DNA from: a virus
IMG/VR virus record: IMGVR_UViG_3300037493_002275
Span: 1 to 37,667 of that record
Reading direction: 5' to 3' (one strand)
DNA length: 37,667 bases
The number at the start of each line of letters is the position of its first letter. The first letter of the stretch is position 1. Below, one piece after another: positions 33,393 through 37,667 of this stretch. A model generated the notes under the pieces. The model searched no databases, had not been told where the DNA came from, and saw only the letters and a program-made list of their open reading frames with translations. The position numbers were made by a program, and so were the translations under genes.

Positions 33393-36300
33393 TGCCAGAA
33401 AAAAAAGTAGTTAATTTAGGAGGTACTATTCAGGGCTTTCCAAGAACTCCAATAGTTGCAGATGTTTCAACAGGAGACCCTCTTCCTGGAAAATCTTCAA
33501 TTAATGATATGTTTAATGGCATGCTTTCTTCTACAAAAGTTAGTGGTGCTCCAAATATTCCACTATCCTCTTTTTATACAGGAGGAAGTAGATATAAAGA
33601 AACTAGACCATTTACGGATTTTGAAGAGATGGCTGCCCAACAACAATCTTCTTTAGAAAAATGGACAAATGCTACAGGTAAATTAGTTGGTATAGCTGCT
33701 ACCACTCTTATTTCTGGTACAGCAGGATTGGTTTATGGAATAGGTTCAGCAATTAAAAATCAACGTTTTGCATCATTAATAGATAATGATATAACAAGAT
33801 CAATGGATAGTATATCTAGAAATCTTGAAGATATTGCTCCAAACTATTATACAAAAGCAGAACAAAATGCTGATTGGTATTCCTCAGACAACATACTTAC
33901 TGCAAACTTTTGGTCAGACAAGGTTTTAAAAAATCTTGGTTTTGCTGCTGGTGCTATTGGTGGAGGTATGGCATGGAGCTCTTTATTTAAAGGAATTGGT
34001 TTAACAAATGCTCTTGTAAAAGCAGGAAAAGGGTTAGAGACTGCTACAGCAGTTGAGCAAGCAATGATAAATGTTCCAAATCTTCAAAAAGGTGCTGCAT
34101 TTTCTAATGCATTAAATTCTATTGCACAAAAATATGTAAAACAACCAATAGCATCAATACTTAAAGATTCTGATAGAATTCTAACTTCTGCAATGGGTAC
34201 ATTTGGAGAAGCTTCAATAGAGGGTCTTCAAAGAATGAATCAATTTAGAGATAAAGCTATTCAAGATTATATTGATAAAACAGGGTTTCGACCAATAGGG
34301 AAAGATCTGGAAGAAATTAACGATTATACAGATAAAATTGGTATGTACACATGGGGGTTTAACACCTTGTTACTAACAGGTACTAACTACATTAGTCTTC
34401 CAAAAATATTAGGATCTTCTAGAAAAGCTGAGAAAGCATTGATTAATGATATTACTCAATCTGGTATTGGAAAAGAATTTAAGGCTGTTCTTCCTTCAAC
34501 AAAATTTGGTAGAATTTTACAAAACACAAAAGGAGTTTCTAAAGTTTTATTTGCTAAAAGTGAAGCATTTGAAGAGGGTATGCAAAATGCTATTCAAACT
34601 GGTGTTGGTGATTATTTTACAAGAGCCTATGAGAATAAATCAGACGTTGATGATTTCCTTGGAAATTTAAATGGAGCAATGGGAAATGTTCTTGGAGAGG
34701 GTATTGATGTTACATTATCTACCAAGGAAGGGTTAGAGAGTATTTTGATAGGTGGTCTTTCTGGTGGGATAATGCAGGTAAAAGGAACAATAAAAGAACA
34801 AGGTCTTTTTGGAACAGGTGGTACTAAAGCAGTTAATACAAAAAGTGCAATTGATGCTTTAAACCAAACAAATATAGCTAAGGTTTTACAAGATGGATCT
34901 AACTTTTTAGGAATTGCTATTGGTTCTCAAAAAAGAAGACAACAAGCAATTGCAAATGATGATACACTTTCTGAGAAAGATTATGAAAATGATTTTACTC
35001 TTGCATATGTTATGCCTAGAGCAAAGTATGGTAAGGTTGATTCTGTAATACAAGAGTTATCGTATTACGAAAATCAAGCAATGAACGAAGAAGGGTTTGA
35101 ACAACTTCGCACAGATGGAATTGTTAAAGAGAATGGAACAAGAGAAGATTTTTTAAAAAGAATAAATAATCTAAAGACTATTGCAAAAAATATTGATCAA
35201 TCTTATTCAATAATTAATGATAAATATTCAGGAGTAGTTGATGCTAAAGGTGCTAGAGTTTATTCTGATAATGTTATAGATAAGATGGTTTATGCAGTTA
35301 GTAAAATAGCTGATTATGATGTTCGTATTCCTCAAGTGAATGCTTCTCTAGCACAGGGAGGTGTAGTTACATCAGATATCTTAGAAAGTATAATTAAAGA
35401 TAATAAACCAAATACACAAGCTACTGCTGCTGCATTAAATGAAATAAATTCTCTTGACACTACATCAGATGTAAAAGACGAATTAAAATCTAATCTTACA
35501 GATGTTGTAGAACTTGCATTAAGAAGAAAATTATTTATTGAAGAATACAATGATATTAAAGCTAATCCTTCTAGATATGAATCAGTACAGGATTTTGAGT
35601 TTGGTGAAACAAAAGAAGTTCCTGTAACAGTTGCTCAAGATAATGAAGAGAAGCCTACTAAGAAGCTGCAAATAGGAAAAGAATATTCTTTAGCTGAACC
35701 ATTTAGAAAAGAAGGAACTCAATTACAACTTGCTCCAAAGATCACTGTATTATCACAAACTCTTGGAGGAGAACTTGAAGTGAGATTGCCAAATGGCAAA
35801 ACCTCATTCATGACTCCTGAGGAATTTGAAAAATATACAATATCTGATACAAACAACACTTCTCAACAAATAGCTGATATATTAGACAAAGCTATTGATA
35901 CAGTGTTAGGTGATGATAAGTATAGTGAAGCAAGTGCACAGCTTAAAGAAGTGGTTAAAGACCTAGGAGAAAAGAAACTTGATAAGGTGGGATGGGTTAA
36001 CTCTCTTGATAATCAATCTCTTATAGATGATGTAGAGAAAGAGTTTAACAGGGTGACAAAAGAAATGTTTGAGAAGAGAGATAGACAGGCAAGAGAAGCT
36101 GAACAATTAAAAAAGAACAAAGAAGACATAACAAAACAACAAGATGAACTAGTTCTTAATTCTGGCACTGTAGGAACAAACAACCCTGCTAATGACAAAG
36201 TTGCACCTGAGGGAAAGATTCCTTCCGCAAGCATATTGTTTCCATCTGGAACATCAGTGTCTGAAGCTGAAGGAACATACATTGATGAGAATGGAGAGGT

Positions 36301-37667
36301 ATTAGATGCAAAACAAGCAGCAATACATATTAGGAACCAAAGAGAGTTCTTAAATAATGTAGGAGGAATGGCTAATAGAAAGAACATGAGAGCTATCCTC
36401 ATCACTTCTAAACTTGCAGAAGCTTATGGTTTAAAAGGACTTATAGAAATATCATATGGTAAATCTCTTTCTGAAATTCCTGATTTAAATGATATTGATG
36501 ATGGATTTGTTGCTCAAGTGTTTGTTGAACAAGTGGGTGATAAATTATTCTTTGTAGATAAGGAAGGAAAACAAATAGGTGAGGTGGGTGTACAAGTGGA
36601 AAATGTAAGTGATGTTATTTTCCAAACAATGCGTACAACAAGTCTTTATTATAACATAAAGGATGCAAACGATAAACCTATTCCAAGATATAGAAAAGAT
36701 CAAAAGGAAGAAGCTGAAGCATATGCTGCTGCTTGGAAAATACAAAGAGCAAAAATATTTGAAATAGATCCAAGTGTATCTCCAACACCTTATGGGTTCC
36801 AAGTGTCTAGAGGTATTGCTAAAATGGGTGAAACAGACAATCATTTAGCAGGTGTTCTTATTGATGAAAAGAATGAAAAACAAATACTTGCTAAAGATCA
36901 AACATTAATTCAAATTCCTACAGCAGGAGTTGTAGCTCACCATACAGGACAAATCAATGTTCCTAATGGCAGACCTATGCTTGTCCATAACGATAATGTT
37001 GAGTTTTTAAACAATAGAAAGTTTACAAAACAACAAGCGGAAGGAATTTATGAAGCTATTAAACAAATAGCTACAGAGATAAACGATCAATCCAAAGCTG
37101 GAAAAAGAGTTATTATAAACAAGAAACTGTCTAGATTTTTACAGAATGTTTTATATTGGAGAAAAGGAAAAACAGAGATTGGCTCTAATCAAATAAACAT
37201 ATCTGATGATGGAACTTCTATTTCTCTATCTGGAAAAACATATTCTATTCCTGAGATAGCAGATAAGAAAGATGAGATTATGGAAGCTTTGCAAAATGCA
37301 TTCCATAACGTAAACAATAAATCTCTTGCTGCTGAAAACTTCAGCAAACCCTTCACAGAATATTACATGAAGGATGGAGTGCTAGTTAGTAACGATTGGA
37401 CTAACTACCAAACCTACCTTCTTTCTTCTAAATATCCTAATGGTTCTGCAAGGAGTGTAGAAGATACACCACTTTCTACAAAGATTACAAAACCCACACC
37501 AGGAGTTACAAACACTCATGAGCAGAAGTATTCTACCCTTATAGGACTAGAACTTCCTGTTGGTGTAATAGCAAAACCTGCAAAAGCTGAAAAAGTTGTA
37601 GCAGCTCCTGTAAAAACAGAGAGAAAGTATGACTATGATGGTGAAGGAAATAATATATTTATAACAA
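33392..37667 (+). CDS. Giant virion protein, 3' partial (at least 1425 aa)
   Basis: Starts at ATG 33392 inside the previous stop (TAATG) and stays open to the window end. The N terminus reads MPEKKVVNLGGTIQGFPRTP. Residues ~98-120 (LVGIAATTLISGTAGLVYGI) and ~183-200 (FAAGAIGGGMAWSSLF) are hydrophobic and Gly/Ala-rich, compatible with membrane insertion on ejection. A further Gly-rich hydrophobic stretch lies near residue 450 (ESILIGGLSGGIMQVKG). Much of the rest is charged and helical (QARELEQ-type region near residues 890-915). No catalytic motif is recognised in the visible part, but C-terminal domains may lie outside. Size and neighbours resemble the giant ejection or internal proteins of crAss-like phages. 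Confidence 0.65.
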   Translation, partial: MPEKKVVNLGGTIQGFPRTPIVADVSTGDPLPGKSSINDMFNGMLSSTKVSGAPNIPLSSFYTGGSRYKETRPFTDFEEMAAQQQSSLEKWTNATGKLVGIAATTLISGTAGLVYGIGSAIKNQRFASLIDNDITRSMDSISRNLEDIAPNYYTKAEQNADWYSSDNILTANFWSDKVLKNLGFAAGAIGGGMAWSSLFKGIGLTNALVKAGKGLETATAVEQAMINVPNLQKGAAFSNALNSIAQKYVKQPIASILKDSDRILTSAMGTFGEASIEGLQRMNQFRDKAIQDYIDKTGFRPIGKDLEEINDYTDKIGMYTWGFNTLLLTGTNYISLPKILGSSRKAEKALINDITQSGIGKEFKAVLPSTKFGRILQNTKGVSKVLFAKSEAFEEGMQNAIQTGVGDYFTRAYENKSDVDDFLGNLNGAMGNVLGEGIDVTLSTKEGLESILIGGLSGGIMQVKGTIKEQGLFGTGGTKAVNTKSAIDALNQTNIAKVLQDGSNFLGIAIGSQKRRQQAIANDDTLSEKDYENDFTLAYVMPRAKYGKVDSVIQELSYYENQAMNEEGFEQLRTDGIVKENGTREDFLKRINNLKTIAKNIDQSYSIINDKYSGVVDAKGARVYSDNVIDKMVYAVSKIADYDVRIPQVNASLAQGGVVTSDILESIIKDNKPNTQATAAALNEINSLDTTSDVKDELKSNLTDVVELALRRKLFIEEYNDIKANPSRYESVQDFEFGETKEVPVTVAQDNEEKPTKKLQIGKEYSLAEPFRKEGTQLQLAPKITVLSQTLGGELEVRLPNGKTSFMTPEEFEKYTISDTNNTSQQIADILDKAIDTVLGDDKYSEASAQLKEVVKDLGEKKLDKVGWVNSLDNQSLIDDVEKEFNRVTKEMFEKRDRQAREAEQLKKNKEDITKQQDELVLNSGTVGTNNPANDKVAPEGKIPSASILFPSGTSVSEAEGTYIDENGEVLDAKQAAIHIRNQREFLNNVGGMANRKNMRAILITSKLAEAYGLKGLIEISYGKSLSEIPDLNDIDDGFVAQVFVEQVGDKLFFVDKEGKQIGEVGVQVENVSDVIFQTMRTTSLYYNIKDANDKPIPRYRKDQKEEAEAYAAAWKIQRAKIFEIDPSVSPTPYGFQVSRGIAKMGETDNHLAGVLIDEKNEKQILAKDQTLIQIPTAGVVAHHTGQINVPNGRPMLVHNDNVEFLNNRKFTKQQAEGIYEAIKQIATEINDQSKAGKRVIINKKLSRFLQNVLYWRKGKTEIGSNQINISDDGTSISLSGKTYSIPEIADKKDEIMEALQNAFHNVNNKSLAAENFSKPFTEYYMKDGVLVSNDWTNYQTYLLSSKYPNGSARSVEDTPLSTKITKPTPGVTNTHEQKYSTLIGLELPVGVIAKPAKAEKVVAAPVKTERKYDYDGEGNNIFIT

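Noticed and set aside
1-37667. Amber (TAG to Gln) recoding, known in some crAss-like phages
   Set aside because: Genes up to 5.2 kb are open in the standard code without internal TAG, and the collar-domain fibre ends in TAG exactly where that domain normally ends.

Overview
The window is a late structural block of a tailed phage that infects Bacteroidota, most likely a crAss-like (Crassvirales-type) podovirus. Three things point there. (1) The gene order is portal, scaffold-like, major capsid, conserved head/neck genes, fibre cassette, adaptor, IHF-like ring protein, tail tubular protein, very large tail nozzle (Tstab type), then giant internal virion proteins. (2) Starts are preceded by A-rich leaders without Shine-Dalgarno sequences. 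(3) Two intergenic regions carry a TTTG-N20-TAnnTTTG signal, which matches the Bacteroidota primary-sigma promoter. The DNA is AT-rich, every supported gene is on the + strand, the genes are packed tightly (five TAATG stop/start overlaps), and the standard code fits throughout. I see no tRNA, CRISPR array, insertion sequence, integrase or attachment site.

Layout. 2-5308: portal (5' end outside the window), a short SPFH/Band-7 protein, a scaffold-like protein and the major capsid protein, followed by an unusually structured 188-base gap. 5497-8413: two conserved head/neck genes and a Cys-rich structural protein ending in a poly-threonine tail. 8446-12457: a fibre/decoration cassette bounded by two hairpin terminators. 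It holds a small CxxC protein, a collar-domain fibre and two poly-Thr fibre proteins with shuffled modules. 12510-21863: a new transcription unit with a strong promoter, carrying a metallophosphoesterase, the adaptor, the IHF-like protein, the tail tubular protein, the 1658-residue nozzle protein, and a separate protein that looks like the nozzle's C-terminal part. 21863-30536: two giant probable cargo/ejection proteins. 30577-37667: a second promoter, then two more giant virion proteins, the last running out of the window.

The most notable object is the 1739-residue protein at 21863-27082. It has a caspase-like His-Gly / SCYSG signature near its N terminus, a metallopeptidase-like stretch that has lost the first zinc-ligand His (AELAH for HExxH) in the middle, and a full R - SxS - ExE signature of an arginine-type mono-ADP-ribosyltransferase near its C terminus. 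These are strung between repeated GG-W/F-L-x-K-Y/A-Q-type motifs that recur in the next protein. By analogy with T4 Alt and with phage polyvalent proteins, I infer a virion-packaged, co-injected multi-enzyme effector. The repeated motifs could be maturation sites, packaging tags or linkers. Other points of interest are poly-Thr tracts that appear to mark module joints, including an apparent split of the nozzle gene, and a phage SPFH protein between portal and scaffold.
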